Assembly (NCBI RefSeq): GCF_000213175.1
Contig: NW_009799100.1
Location: 124,001 to 188,000, forward strand
Reading direction: 5' to 3'
Length of the DNA: 64,000 bases
Origin: Neurospora tetrasperma FGSC 2508
Taxonomy: Eukaryota > Ascomycota > Sordariomycetes > Sordariales > Sordariaceae
The position numbers and the translations under genes are program-made. Below the pieces are notes generated by a model. The model saw nothing but the letters and a program-made list of their open reading frames with translations, ran no database searches and was not told where the DNA came from. Shown here piece by piece: positions 11,092 through 22,528 of this stretch (positions are counted from its first letter, which is position 1; each line of letters begins with the position of its first letter).

Positions 11092-13249
11092 TCAATCCTC
11101 CACCCCTCTCCCCGCCAAATACTCACAACACATCTTCAATGGTCCCATCACTTTATTGAGCATATCCTTCCTCCACCTCTCTATTGCCGCATTCCCTGCA
11201 TATAACCTGCCTGACTTATTCTTTGGCTCACCTTTGCTGCCAGAATAACCCCGATTTCCCCCTAAACACCAATTCACCGCAGCCGCATAATCTGGTCCTG
11301 CCTCTCCCAGGACTTTACCCTGCCAATCTTTCGCCGCAGCTACGTCATAAATTGCTCGCAAGTCATCGTTAGATGCGGCGAACTTGTCATCGTACCGCCG
11401 CCGGCAGGGTTGATCTCTGAGGCGCTTTCCGAAGCAAAGTTCGAGGAGGATGATGCCTAGTTGGTCGAAAGAGGTGCCTTTCGGCATGTGCGGTCCGTGC
11501 TTGTGGCTCGGGTTTTTGCCCACGAAGGGGTGTTGAACGTAGGGTTCGTTCAAAAAGGCCGGTTCGTCTTCAGCGAGTAAGTGTGCGGTAGAGTTTGGAT
11601 CTACGAGGAAGATGATGCCCGTTTTAGTGATTGTTGTTGTGGGAAGCCAGGGAGAACCGAGAAGCTGAACGAAGGAGGAGGCGATGGTTAGGGCTAGGGA
11701 GAATCTTTGTCTGCGTTCAAGATTCTGGAAAAGATCTGCATCAATGATGTCCTGTAGAGTGATAGCGATGTGATGCTGGGTCGGGCGGTAGTAGGGGACG
11801 TCGTAGATGTGGTATGCAATGTCTTTGCTAACGAGGTAGCCGTAGCTGGACTCCTGCTCGTCTGGGATTTCGGATGAGACTTGTGGTGTTTCCAAGGCGG
11901 TGCAGAGACAGTGGATGATCTGCTGTGAGGTTGTGCGTGTGGTGTAACCGGTGGAGGCGATGGTGATCTCGTCTTTTTGCTTCACTTGTACGAGAGTCAT
12001 TGTTGTTGAAGATCTGTGTACGATGGGTTAGCTTGTAATTGATCCTGCTTTTGCTAGGTAAGGTAACATACCCAATGGTCACTTCTTGAGATCCTGAGAA
12101 CATTGCAGTTTTTCCCTTTCCTTTTTTAGGATTTCCCAGCGCGGACTTGAGTGGACGGCTGTCCTTGTGGGATGGCGTGTGTATCGGCAAGCTCATCCGA
12201 GTTTGGGCCTCCTCTTCTGGCTCGGAGTTGAGACCGTTTTTCCCAACAATCTTCGTTTTCCGGGCATTCCATGTTGTCAGAGATGGCTGTTCCTTCGTGA
12301 ACAGTACCTCAAATTCGGGCGTAGCATCGCTCCGATGTCGTAAAAGGAGATTCGCGCAGTGGGTCTTGCATCGGCAGTTCCAGCTTGAGGCAATGGTGTG
12401 GAAGAATTTGTCGGCTGTTACCCAAAAGTTACAGAGCGCAGTGTCGATGGCGGCAGTTTTTGGCTGAGCCGCAACAGGAATTTGAGCGGAGAGGTCTCGG
12501 AGTCTGTCGCTGCCCGCGAGAAGGTCCCGGAGTTTTCTGTTGTAATCTTCCAATTTGCTGAACAGACGGGTTCGCTTCTCATCGCCCTTGAAGGCAAACG
12601 TGAATCTGAACCTTTGGAACGACCAATTGTCGCTTTCTCTCAGCGCCTTCAATCGTGCAATTATTGTAGCCTCCCCCTAGGCAGGTGGTTTGTGTCATTG
12701 GCAAGCCTTGATTGAAGTCTTGTGTTCCTCTAGGTGTGGACTTACAGATGCGTTCATCATGCTCTGAACTGACGGGTTACGCAAAGCAAGCTCTTGAACA
12801 ATGGCTTCCATGACCTGCTTGATCACCTGAATGCAATCCATATACACCTCATAGCCATCGCGGAGGCGTTCCTGCAGGAGGCGGGCTGTCTTGGGCTCGG
12901 TCCACCAAGTCCCAAACGGGTCCTTGATGAGGTCGGGGATCTTGTCCTTTTCCGTTTCGTCGTCGATCATGAGAGAAAGAAGCAGCTCTTTGAGATTTCG
13001 TTCGTATAAGAGGAGGTTGTACTTTAGTTGCCGATGCCATTCCTGGTATTCCGTCCTGATCTTGTAAAAGTGATTGAGGCGCCGGGCTACCTCGCCATAT
13101 TTCTCAAGGGCCTCAATGGCGAGGGGAAGGACCCCAAGCACAACACCGGCAATCTCGAGGCCGGGGTTTTGGAATTTGGGAAGCAGAGGATGAGTGCCTC
13201 CTTCCCTCAGAGTCGGAAGATGATTCAATGGCACGTGCGGGGAAGGCAT
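11092..13249 (-). CDS. DUF7580-type protein with kinase-like C-terminal lobe
   Basis: Three exons on the minus strand, 13249-12746, 12676-12072 and 12013-11092, give 676 aa. Both introns (69 and 58 nt) have good donors (GTAAGT, GTATGT), and the frame is kept through both. The N-terminus has the helical block GLEIAGVVLGVLPLAIEALE that opens DUF7580 proteins and resembles HeLo-like starts. A long helical, charged region follows. The last 300 residues recall a degenerate protein-kinase C-lobe: RFSLALTIASSFVQLLGSPW, then HPFVGKN and SFDQLGIILLELCFGKRL. No VAIK lysine, HRD or DFG motif is visible, so catalysis is unlikely. The function is unknown. It is transcribed away from the zinc-finger gene at 13604. 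The start ATG is the first in frame but is not certain, because family members usually start nearer GLEIAG. Confidence 0.82.
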
Positions 13250-13603
13250 CAGCAAGGAGGCGAAGAAGTGGAAGGTGGACTGCAACGCTGCAGATTGGGT
13301 TGGGGAGACGCCAGCCGCCCAATGGAAAGTGCAACCAGTTAAGTTGAGGTATCGACGCCCACTATGCTACTGTACGTACTATGTACCTCTATGCATGAGA
13401 GCCTCTGATTTGACGCTGATTCGAGTCGAGCATGCGGGGTAGATAGGTAGCTGAGAATCCGTCCAAGATGTCCAACATCAGCGACTGCACCCGATTTACA
13501 CGAGCCAAAACACCTGCGAACCCCGGCATGGGAGCATACCAGACAGACACAATTCGATCTACATTGACCATAGGCCAAGTTGGACGTCGATTACAGATCC
13601 ATT
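13250..13603. promoter_or_regulatory. Divergent promoter between DUF7580 and C2H2 genes
   Basis: The 354-bp gap lies between the start codons of two oppositely oriented genes, so it must hold both promoters and leaders. One TACCTCTA copy is at 13384-13391. No TATA box is obvious. Confidence 0.5.
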
Positions 13604-16600
13604 ATGAACAACGTGACAATCAGTGACAGATGCCGCAATATTCGACAGCAGTTGACAGACCTCCTGGCCGTACTGGAGAATGGATCCATATTCGCCCAAG
13701 GGTCAACAACGGTCACTCCCTCTTCGGTTAAGGAGGTTCTAGAGAGATTTATGCTGTGGGCTGGAAATCTGGGAGTACTAAGGAAGTCTACATCAAAACT
13801 ATCTCTAGACAGCAGGCTAGCAGGTTCCTCGGATTTGCGGGACTACATCTGTGCCGAGTTGGAGGATATGTCTGAGGAGCTTGAGGACCGTGAGTAGTCA
13901 TTACTGAACCTCCCCTCACCTATTCCATGCTCAAAATAGTGTTCTGACAATGAGGACAACAGTTTCGAACATTGTAAATGGTTCTCTGCCCAACCGGGAG
14001 ATTGGTTACGGTTCAGGTTCAGAAAACGACCTTGACATGGGCTTTGATGAGAGTTACTCCTACTCCGACAATCCCGTTGATGAGGCTGGTTCCATTCTCC
14101 AAGTCATCTCACAGGGCATTACATCGCTTTTGAAGATTGGCATCTTGGTACGACAACCAGCCTCGAGCGGAACCGACCGCTTCCATCGTGCATCTCGGGA
14201 CTCGACCAATGCCTTCCTGGATCGTTTTGATATTGACTATGTACGGCACAAGCATCCAAAACTAGGGGACGGAGCGCAGTCATCCCGTATGGGAAGGGCG
14301 ATTGCGAAGCGAAGACAGTTCATCCGCTATTGCCGAGACCACAAAGACAATCTGGCGGCCGAGGAAGAGGAAGACAAGGCCGGAAGCCAAAAAGCCACAA
14401 CAGACAAGCAGTCCAGCAAAGCGACAACGTTCGTTGCCAAGGAAAACCTGATGGATATCCTTCAGGGATCTGCGGACATCCTTGGAGAAGAAGACGCTGT
14501 CTCTCTTTGCAGCGTTTCTACCACGTCCGAATCACTGGCAGTCCTGAAGCTGCCGCGACTCGCAGACCTATCCCCGGAAGACGACCCCTTCGAATGTCCT
14601 ATTTGCTACACTCTTCAGCAATTCCGCTCGGAACAGGCATGGCGGTAGGTCTGACCACACCACGGAGCTCGCATAATGACACTTCGAACCATTGAAACCG
14701 GGATAAGGCTAACACACATGTCCGACACTTTAGGCGTCATGCGTATCGCGACCTTAAAGCCTATATATGCACAGTGGGCGGAACCGAATGTGACGACAAG
14801 TTCTTCGAAGACCGGACATCGTGGTTTGATCACGAACTTGAACAGCATAGATGCAATTACATGTGTGTTCTCTGTGGAGTGAACGACGGAAAAGCCAAGA
14901 CAACTCGAAGCAAACTCAGACAACATATCCTCAGTACTCACGGTGATTTCGAAGCCGATCAACTCGAGAGGCTTGAAGATGCTGGCCGGGAGACCATCAC
15001 GTCCTTCAAGACCAACGATTGTCCCTTTTGCGATGATTGGTCTAAACTCATGGCAAACAGGAAGCCCCCCGGGAGAGAAGCTCAACTTGAAGACGGCTTC
15101 CTCGTCAGCATGAGCCGGTTCAAGAAGCATGTCGCCATGCACTCGGAGCAACTTGCCATTTTTGCCCTTCCACGACATGAACATGAAACGGGCATCGACG
15201 AAGACGCATCGCACGGCTCTGATTCACGCGTGATAGAATCCCGTAGCTCGGCAAGTGGTGCAGCGTCATCCAGATCAGGAGACGACCTAGGCATTGAAGA
15301 TCACCAAAGTGACCAAATGACGCCGACTGATGAAGTCTCTGTCATTAGAGCCATTCAATCTAGGCTGAAGTCTCAGGCTTGGCCAACAACCGGTTGGCAG
15401 GCTACACATATCCAGTTGCTGGAACGCGTCCATAAGACATCAGCCTTGTACGGAGTTCGGGCATTACCTTCTCAGAGAGCTTAGAGGCTAACATTTACTC
15501 TAGGGCTAGACTCCGTAAGCTGGCTAGGCAAGTCGACACCTGGCCAGAGGCGGTGAATTACGCGCTCGAGTACGAAAGACGGCTCCTTCTACAGTCCCCG
15601 GATAAGGTATATAACAAACCCCCTCTACACCATAGAACCGTCCTGGCTGACTTTACTCACCAATCTCAGCCGACGTACGAGAAACTATTCCGTCTACGAT
15701 TGCGTCAACTCATACAACAGCGGCTGGCCCATGCTACGACGCCCCTCTCTGCCAACAACAAAAGCAAGGGCGAGGGGCTAAATGACCCTAATGAGTCTGA
15801 AGATCTTTCTCGGGAGAATGCCAGCGGCAGTTCAGCCCCGCCCCCTACTAATACCGTGCCGGATTCATCATCAACGCGACGCTCATCAAAGAAGGATATG
15901 GGTACCTCTACAATGAGCACGTCTAGAGAAGCACTTGAGCCGCCTGAAAGTATTGAGGGCGAAAGTACGCCTGTCCGGAAATATCGTGTGAACTATGATA
16001 ATCATAGTCGTTACCGGTACACCTGCCACCCTTGCCACTTTTCTACTGACGTTAAGCTGGACATGAGTCGCCATAAGAACACCCGCAAGCATAGGGAAAG
16101 GATGATGCAAGATAGGGCTAACTCGGAAAACGAAGAGCACGAAAAAAACAAGGACAAAGGCACCAGTAGCAGCCACGACTCAGACGAGAAGGACACCGAT
16201 GGCATTATTAAAGTAAAACGAAGCATCACGAGGGTAAGCGGGTGTACATAAAATGGTGTCTTCTTTCACCACTTTCATTTTCTTTCTTTTCTTTTCTTTA
16301 ACCAATTCAAGCATTCTCACTTCCATTGTTCCAACTCACGTGATACTACATACTCAGAATACTTCGACAAAGGACACCGATGGCATGGAATACATTGGGA
16401 ATATTGAATGCCCTAGACTTGGCTATGACGCATTCATGCAGTTTGAAGATCAACAACAAGGCGTCGACCAATCAGTCGGTAATTCATCGCACCCACCAGA
16501 ATCAACGGAAAGCCTTGGACCTGACGGTCAACCAGCTGCCCGTCCCAGCAGTCCAAAGGATATGACGACGGGTGAGCCAGCAGGGGCAAGTAATTCGGGG

Positions 16601-16726
16601 ATTAATGCAACTCCGCCCCTTAAGTCTGCCGAAGATGAAAAACGACAGATGGAGTGGAAAGGGCTGCTTGAGCGGGCTAAGGCGCTGAGGGAATTGAATA
16701 GGCTACACAGGAACAGAAAGAGATGA
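13604..16726 (+). CDS. Multi-exon C2H2-type zinc-finger protein
   Basis: Six exons (13604-13889, 13963-14644, 14734-15447, 15504-15606, 15670-16233, 16358-16726) keep one frame and give 905 aa. The third intron has a weaker donor (GTACGG). The fungal-specific finger block starts near residue 304 with CPIC and spans the exon 2/3 join as AWRRHAYRDLKAYICTV. Further Cys/His pairs follow: YMCVLCG, CPFCDDW and the histidines of FKKHVAMHSEQLAIFALPR. A separate C2H2 finger, YTCHPCHFS...MSRHKNTRKH, lies near residue 712. The C-terminus is acidic and Ser-rich. Such proteins are common in ascomycete accessory regions and often carry a misleading acuF label; no function is established. The intron pattern, not homology, supports exons 4-6, so that part is less certain. 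Confidence 0.78.
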
Positions 16727-17552
16727 AGGAAGTTTGGTAAAGCAATCTCCATTGTACAGAAACTACGGCCAGGTATCGCCCTCTGCGCCCGAGAGGAAGC
16801 CGCGACCACTGTTATAGGGATGGAATGCCAGAAAGGCGGCGGGAACATCATGAGGCTGCGGTATCGATTAGATGAGAGAACTTTGAGGGATGGAAGACGA
16901 GGAAGATGGATGGTACGAGGAAGAAGGACTAAACAGAGGAGCAGAAAATCAATCGAGAAAGGTAGAGTGGCCAAAGATATCTGATGACATGTCTGGAAGG
17001 TTGCGATAATCGTTGAGCGTGACAGGGTCACCGATCAGTAGCAGCTCTTTCATTCACACTTCCTTCATCGATGCAGATGACAAGCTGTTCTTGGATGGAC
17101 ACTAAAGATAAAGGTACCTCTACATACTTCCATGAATGATCTACGTTCACGAAGTGTATTTGCTCGCAGACTCCTTCGGTTGATCTGTCCTCTTACACGC
17201 TGCCGTCATGGTTGGTGGACTACACAAAATTGCTGTTGCTTCGAAGATGGTGCCATCGCATTGCAAAGGGAAAGTCGAGGATGCGGGTAGGAATGGCTTT
17301 CGTGAAAGCCTTCCATGAAAAGTTCTTTCCATTCTTAATGGCGAAGCTCGCTCTTTCCGGGTATAACCACACGCACAACCTACTTTCACCTGCTTCCCCA
17401 AAGATTTTCATCAAATATTCTTTCCTTTCGCTCGTATCCAGCCACGTACGTATAAACCTCCATTAACTCCTGAGTTCGCCAACTCGAAACCACACAGGCA
17501 TCCACTCCCACTCCATCTCTTCCTCGCCCCACTCACACTCGTCCATCCCATC
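16727..17552. other. Intergenic region
   Basis: No gene is supported. It probably holds the 3' ends of the converging genes on both sides. TACCTCTA lies at 17115-17122. Confidence 0.5.
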
Positions 17553-17939
17553 CTACTCCCTCCTTCCCGCCACGTACTGCAGCCAAGCTTCCGACGGTCT
17601 CGTCAAATGCTCCTCACACTCCGCTCTGAACACAAGCGCAGGACACATCTCGACGTTCCTTCCCACAAACTTCATCCACAGCTGGATCGCCGTCGCCCAC
17701 TCCACGACAGCCTCCACCAGGACCTCGGGGCGGGGGTTGCCGAGGCAGAGGTGCTCGTAGTAGCCGTGCACCGCTTCCTCCCTTGCCGTGTGATAGGCTC
17801 GGGACACTTTGTCTGGGGTGTCGACGTGCTCAGGGGCCACGACCAGGATGTCTTCCAGCACTATGGAGAGCATGTGGAACTTGATGCGCTCCTTGGTTGT
17901 CTCGTAGGATTCTTGGTTGTTCCTGTTTGCGGCAGACAT
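17553..17939 (-). CDS. Small protein of unknown function, 128 aa
   Basis: One coding exon starts at ATG 17939 directly after a CATCCAG acceptor. I do not recognise the family. The protein is mostly helical in look, with a conserved-looking core around VLVEAVVEWATAIQLWMKF and many Glu/Ala residues. It has no signal peptide or membrane segment. A string of good GT-AG introns lies upstream (see the leader entry). None of the predicted leader exons contains an ATG on this strand, which supports 17939 as the true start. Codon usage and the strong splice signals argue that it is a real gene. Confidence 0.6.
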   Translation of the reverse strand: MSAANRNNQESYETTKERIKFHMLSIVLEDILVVAPEHVDTPDKVSRAYHTAREEAVHGYYEHLCLGNPRPEVLVEAVVEWATAIQLWMKFVGRNVEMCPALVFRAECEEHLTRPSEAWLQYVAGRRE

Positions 17940-18430
17940 CTGGATGACGGGAGGTTAGTGAGAAGTCAGGTTGAGGAAAGTGTGGGTGCCGGGATGATTA
18001 CCTTGAAATGGGAATGGAAGATGTGGGCGATCTGATGAAAAAGGTAAGAAAAGTGTTAGCGAGGGAAAGAGATTATCGACTGATTGAAAGTGGAATATGG
18101 TGGCTTACGTGGAGTTGAGGAGGATGTGAGGTTGACGGTAACCTTTGAATGGAGATGAAAGTTGTTGAGGGTCTAATGAGAGAATGAAAGAAGGTATTAG
18201 CGGATGTATAGACTGTTGCTTGAACGGAGAGAAAGAACTTACGTTGATAGCTTCTACTCAGGGTATGACCTTGAGAACGCGGGGTTAGCGCCCGGGAAGA
18301 AGGAAGATGGTGATGAACTGATGAATGAAAGTAAGGAAGTATTGGCGAGACATGTAGACTGATTGTTGGACAGAGGAGGAATACTTACGTTGTTTCTGCT
18401 TAGAGAGGTAACCGTGAGACGTGTCGCGGG
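17940..18430 (-). repeat. Spliced 5' leader made of tandemly duplicated exon-intron units
   Basis: Four minus-strand introns can be drawn: 18388-18318, 18242-18173, 18108-18032 and 18001-17940. Three begin GTAAG and all end in AG, with CTAA or CTAAC branch points. The first two introns are alike along their whole length (shared AGTCTA, AATAC and TTTCATTC blocks), and the third keeps parts of the pattern. The exon ends just before the donors are also alike: GTTACC...AAACAAC and GTCATACC...TATCAAC. Donor spacings of 146 and 134 nt point to tandem duplication. The leader exons have no ATG. Confidence 0.55.
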
Positions 18431-19812
18431 GTGGAGAGACAGAAGAGTTTCTGTAGAGGTAGTTGTGTGAGAAAAGGAAAAGAAAGAGGAGAGGGTTGTG
18501 CACGGGGATGGAGTTACCTACCTATAGGGCACCCTACCTCGACCTTGGCTAGACGCGACGTGACTGAAATCTACGACGCGACGGAGGGACGTCTGCCTAA
18601 CTCTAGAAAGCAAACAACCAGAGAAGGGTGAGGCTCAGGCACGGTCCCGCAAAGGAAAGACGGGAAGGTCAGGTCTAGGGCCGTAGAGGTGTACTTGGCT
18701 TGCTGTAATACAAAGTCGTATATAAGAGATTCCAAACAAAGTGCAGTGATGGATCAGCAACGAGACGCGAAAATAATAGCTCAAAACTACGTCTATCATC
18801 GGTGGAGGTATTCAAGACCTTCGATCAGATACAGATATCGACCAGCACCTTACGTAGAGGTAGATATAGGGGTGAGGGAAAGAAGTTACATTGAAGACTG
18901 ACCTAGGCGTACTTTGGTACCTAGGAATTGTTCCAAAGCTTGTATTAAGACAGTTGTAGTTGAGAACCTTTGCTGCGTTTGCTACCTCGAGTTTTCCATG
19001 ACTCCAAGGTACCGTCAAGCTGATACTCTTGCACTTTACGTCTCTAGTCATCTATACCTCAACCATGACTGGTTGGGAATGACCATTGGCCTGCCAGCCA
19101 TCAGAGAAACATGATGCATGTTTCAGTGACTCAGAGTGCTTCTATATCATGTAGCACTCCGAGAACATGTCAGGTTTTATGTGACTGCGTATATGCTGAC
19201 CATGACTATCTCATGGTTAAATCTTCTAGTTCGTATGGTCTATGTCACCACTTGGTGGCTAGTAGAGGTAGGTATGTCAATTGAAAACACCAAAAAAAAA
19301 ATGGCGATTCGCAGTACACCGAGACTCCAAATTCAAATTGTTCAAGAGAAGATTGAATGGAAGCTGATATAATATGGATGCTTCCGTTCCCCGTTCTCCA
19401 TTAAACCGTCATTCTTTCCCTTCACTGGCATCACCCACTTTACGCAGTACATCTGCCGACTGACCTGACACGGGGCGGGAGTTCGACAGTCGGTGAAGGG
19501 TCTCTCAAATGAGGAAGGTACGAGATAACAAAACGCCAGGCGGTCAAGACGTAACACCATCGGGACGAGAAGGTTGGCCAAGCCCAAGTGACAGCGAGCC
19601 TCAGCTTTGCCCTCTGCCACCTGGCCCACCAACCCTTCACTCCTCCCTCGAAATTTTGTTCTCTTGTTGTGCAATCTCTTCCACCTTTCAACCCCTCGGT
19701 CCTTTCACTGTAACCAGCAACTCATAACAACACGCTTTCCACGTAGAGGCAACTAGCAACCCCATTCATCTGTGTGTAGGGGTATATACCACAACCCATC
19801 ACAAACCGCAAA
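18431..19812. other. Intergenic region with clustered TAGAGGTA copies
   Basis: No gene is supported. TAGAGGTA occurs at 18454-18461, 18855-18862 and 19263-19270. A short hairpin-capable palindrome, GAAACATG-ATG-CATGTTTC, is near 19107-19125, followed by a second inverted pair GAGTGCT/AGCACTC. Confidence 0.5.
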
Positions 19813-21101
19813 ATGTCCAACACCAACACCAACAACCACAACCAGCTTCCAGCCATGCCCGTCAACGCCGGACTCGACAATGACAATGGCCGTGTCAGCA
19901 ACGAAGACATCCGCAAATACGTGGCAGACTCAGCGCAGCAAATGTCCTTCCGATGCTTATTTCCCCAGGAAGTCCACGACAGAATGTGGCAGCTGTTCAA
20001 GATGGCAGTCCGCTTCACCCAGAGGGAAATGGAACAGGACTTGAGCTTTGCGCCACTGGCCGTTGCCAGGGAGTTTCTCAAGAAGGAACGCCATGCCTAC
20101 GCCCTCGACAGAGAAAAATGGGCTACCGAAGAGAGGATCATGGGACTCAGGAGACAGGAGCTGGCAATCGAAAGGCAGTGTATCGCTGCAGAGAAGGCCA
20201 AGATAGTCGCCGCACAGCGGAAGTTGGCCGCTGAACGGCTCCAGTTTGAGGCGAAGAAAAACATCATCAGGGCGGGACAAAAGGTTCCTGGCCTTATCAC
20301 ACGGCGCCCTGCCATGATTCCCATCCAAGAGCAGCAAAGAGAGCCCCTGACGATCGCGACTTCAAAAGAGAAAGATCATTCCGGAACGAGAGAACCACAA
20401 ATCAGGAGCAAAGTAAGTGCCCACTCGGCCACTCCTATCATTGCAGTGATATGTCAAAGACCCAAAGTTACTTCCAGGATGTGTTTGACAGGATTGATGT
20501 TGTATAGAATATCCAGCACGAGGACACCCCCGACACTGCTCTGAGCCGAAATCTCAAACGGAGCAGATCAGACATGGAGGCCGCGCCCGACAAGACCAGC
20601 AACACACTGCAACAAGTCCGGCACTCGGAGCCCACAAAGCCGGCACCAATCAACATTACTCTTCTCGAGGGCTGCGTCCGGACGACGGCCAAGGTAGTGG
20701 ACCTTCTCATCCTCAAACAACCCCATGATATTGTGTCCCGACCAAAACAGCGCGACCCCAACGTCTCGGCACCCCTCATCACGTCCATCATCTCCAGCCT
20801 CTTTGCAAAGGGAAACGAACATCGATTGAGAAACTGGCGCGCATTCGAGCGTGAGGGTGCTCCAGACCGATGGTACTGCTGGCTCAGTGTCCTTGACCCC
20901 GATCATGGAAATACGACGTTGAAGGAAAATTCGACATGTCGATGCGAGAAGCTCTGGAATGTGGCAGTATGTGTGCCTACTCGGCATGGGTGTATCTGGG
21001 TTTGTAAGGATGGGCGGACGGGGTTGTTGTCTTTTGTGTGGAGGGAGGTGTGGGAGAAGATGGAGGGAGGGCACCGAGAGCGGTGCCAGGTGGTTGGGTA
21101 A
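19813..21101 (+). CDS. Coiled-coil protein of unknown function
   Basis: Exons 19813-20412 and 20508-21101 with a 95-nt intron (GTAAGT donor) give 397 aa. The N-terminus is Asn-rich. Residues of about 75-160 form a long charged helix rich in Glu, Lys, Arg and Ala, such as EKWATEERIMGLRRQELAIE, typical of a coiled coil. The second exon has a globular-looking part with several Trp and Cys residues (NWRAFEREGAPDRWYCWLSV, then CRCEKLWNVAVCVPTR). I do not recognise the family. A second in-frame acceptor nine bases downstream would remove three residues. Confidence 0.65.
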
Positions 21102-22528
21102 GGGTTAAATCGGTTGCTTGAGTCGTAGACTGGGTTGATGTGTGAATACCTACCTCTAGGTACACAGGGAAAATGTTGGATGAAGCGATGTTCCCCGTTG
21201 CCAATGAACCGGATACAAACTGACGATTGGCAAGCCATGGAGTCAAGGTCGTGTAACCGAAGTAGTGTGGTTGGCGTCAGATTGCAAGTCACGCGAGTCG
21301 CAGGACTCATGCCATTTGATTGCTGCGAGATGTAAAAATGAAAAGGGGAAGGAAAACTTGAAATGGGAAGCGGTTGGTTCTTTCCATAGCACCACTGCAG
21401 AGTAGAGACACCGATATCGCTCATTGCGTGCTAATGTTCAGTAATATTATAGCGCCTTACAGGACCAGACATCTAACAGCATTTCGTCGTGGAAAGCCCC
21501 GCCAAGCTTGCGGTCGGTACCTACCTAGTCTGAACAGACCCAAGCCACTCGTCATCCACGTCCCGACGTGAATGAATCAGTCGTTGAAGGTGGAATATGA
21601 AATTGGTGAGGATTCAATTAAATTTGGTAGACGGGAGTGACATTCTTACTACACCGGGTTGAGAGTGGGAAGTGGAAGTGACGAGAGCTGGAGGCCGGAG
21701 TCGGGTATTCTACCGTGGTGGAGTCTGCAATAGTGTATAGGGGGCTTGTAGCGGCTTACAGCAACTGGCGTCTAACAGCACGCGATCGGACGCAAAGCAG
21801 AACGGACATGGTTATTCCAAAAGTTTGCCAAGGCCCCATCGACCGACAAGCGCCTACCTATTCACGGAGGGACAGTTGCAGAGCAGAGTGGGTCAAAAAG
21901 GGCAAGAACACTTCGCAATGAAAGCTGAACTGGTTCATTCATCGAGCGTCGGAAGGAGTATTTGAGGCCGGCGAGAGGCGAGGTTTGAGGGACACAAAAA
22001 CTGTAGTGAGTGTCGCCGGCCCCAACTCCTGGCATCTCCTTGAGTGGCTCAAATTCTATGATTTTCTACCAACCAACCATTACGGATTCACCACTTCAGT
22101 CGTCATTGGCAAGCCAAGCAACGACATACTACAATACATTCTTCTCTCAATTGTTCATCCATCTTGGCTCCCAATCTTTTTGCGACTTTGTCTTCTAGGG
22201 CTTTGATTCGCTCCCCCAAGACCGCGCCATCAGGTCCCCGCCACACACGCAGCCCCCTCAGCCCCCAAGTATTCCCAGCTGTCAAATGCCCAACAACGAC
22301 ATGACTTCGCCCAACAAGAAAAAGCCACGTCCATCATGCAAAGCCGACAACCAAATGGATGGGTTCTTGAGATGCTGAAGAGGGAGCCAACCCCCCAAGT
22401 TTGCGACCAGTTTCTGAGACACTTAGTAGGCACCTTTGCAGCAAACTTGAGCGCGCTTTATCGCCCTTCAAGCGCACACAATCCTGTCTTCGACCTTCTC
22501 TCTCTGCTCTGCCCCCCTTGGTTGAAGA
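21102..22528. other. Intergenic region
   Basis: No gene is supported. It has TACCTCTA at 21151-21158 and CCTACCTA-like tracts near 21520 and 21855. The last 300 bases are pyrimidine-rich and probably hold the HET gene promoter. Confidence 0.45.
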
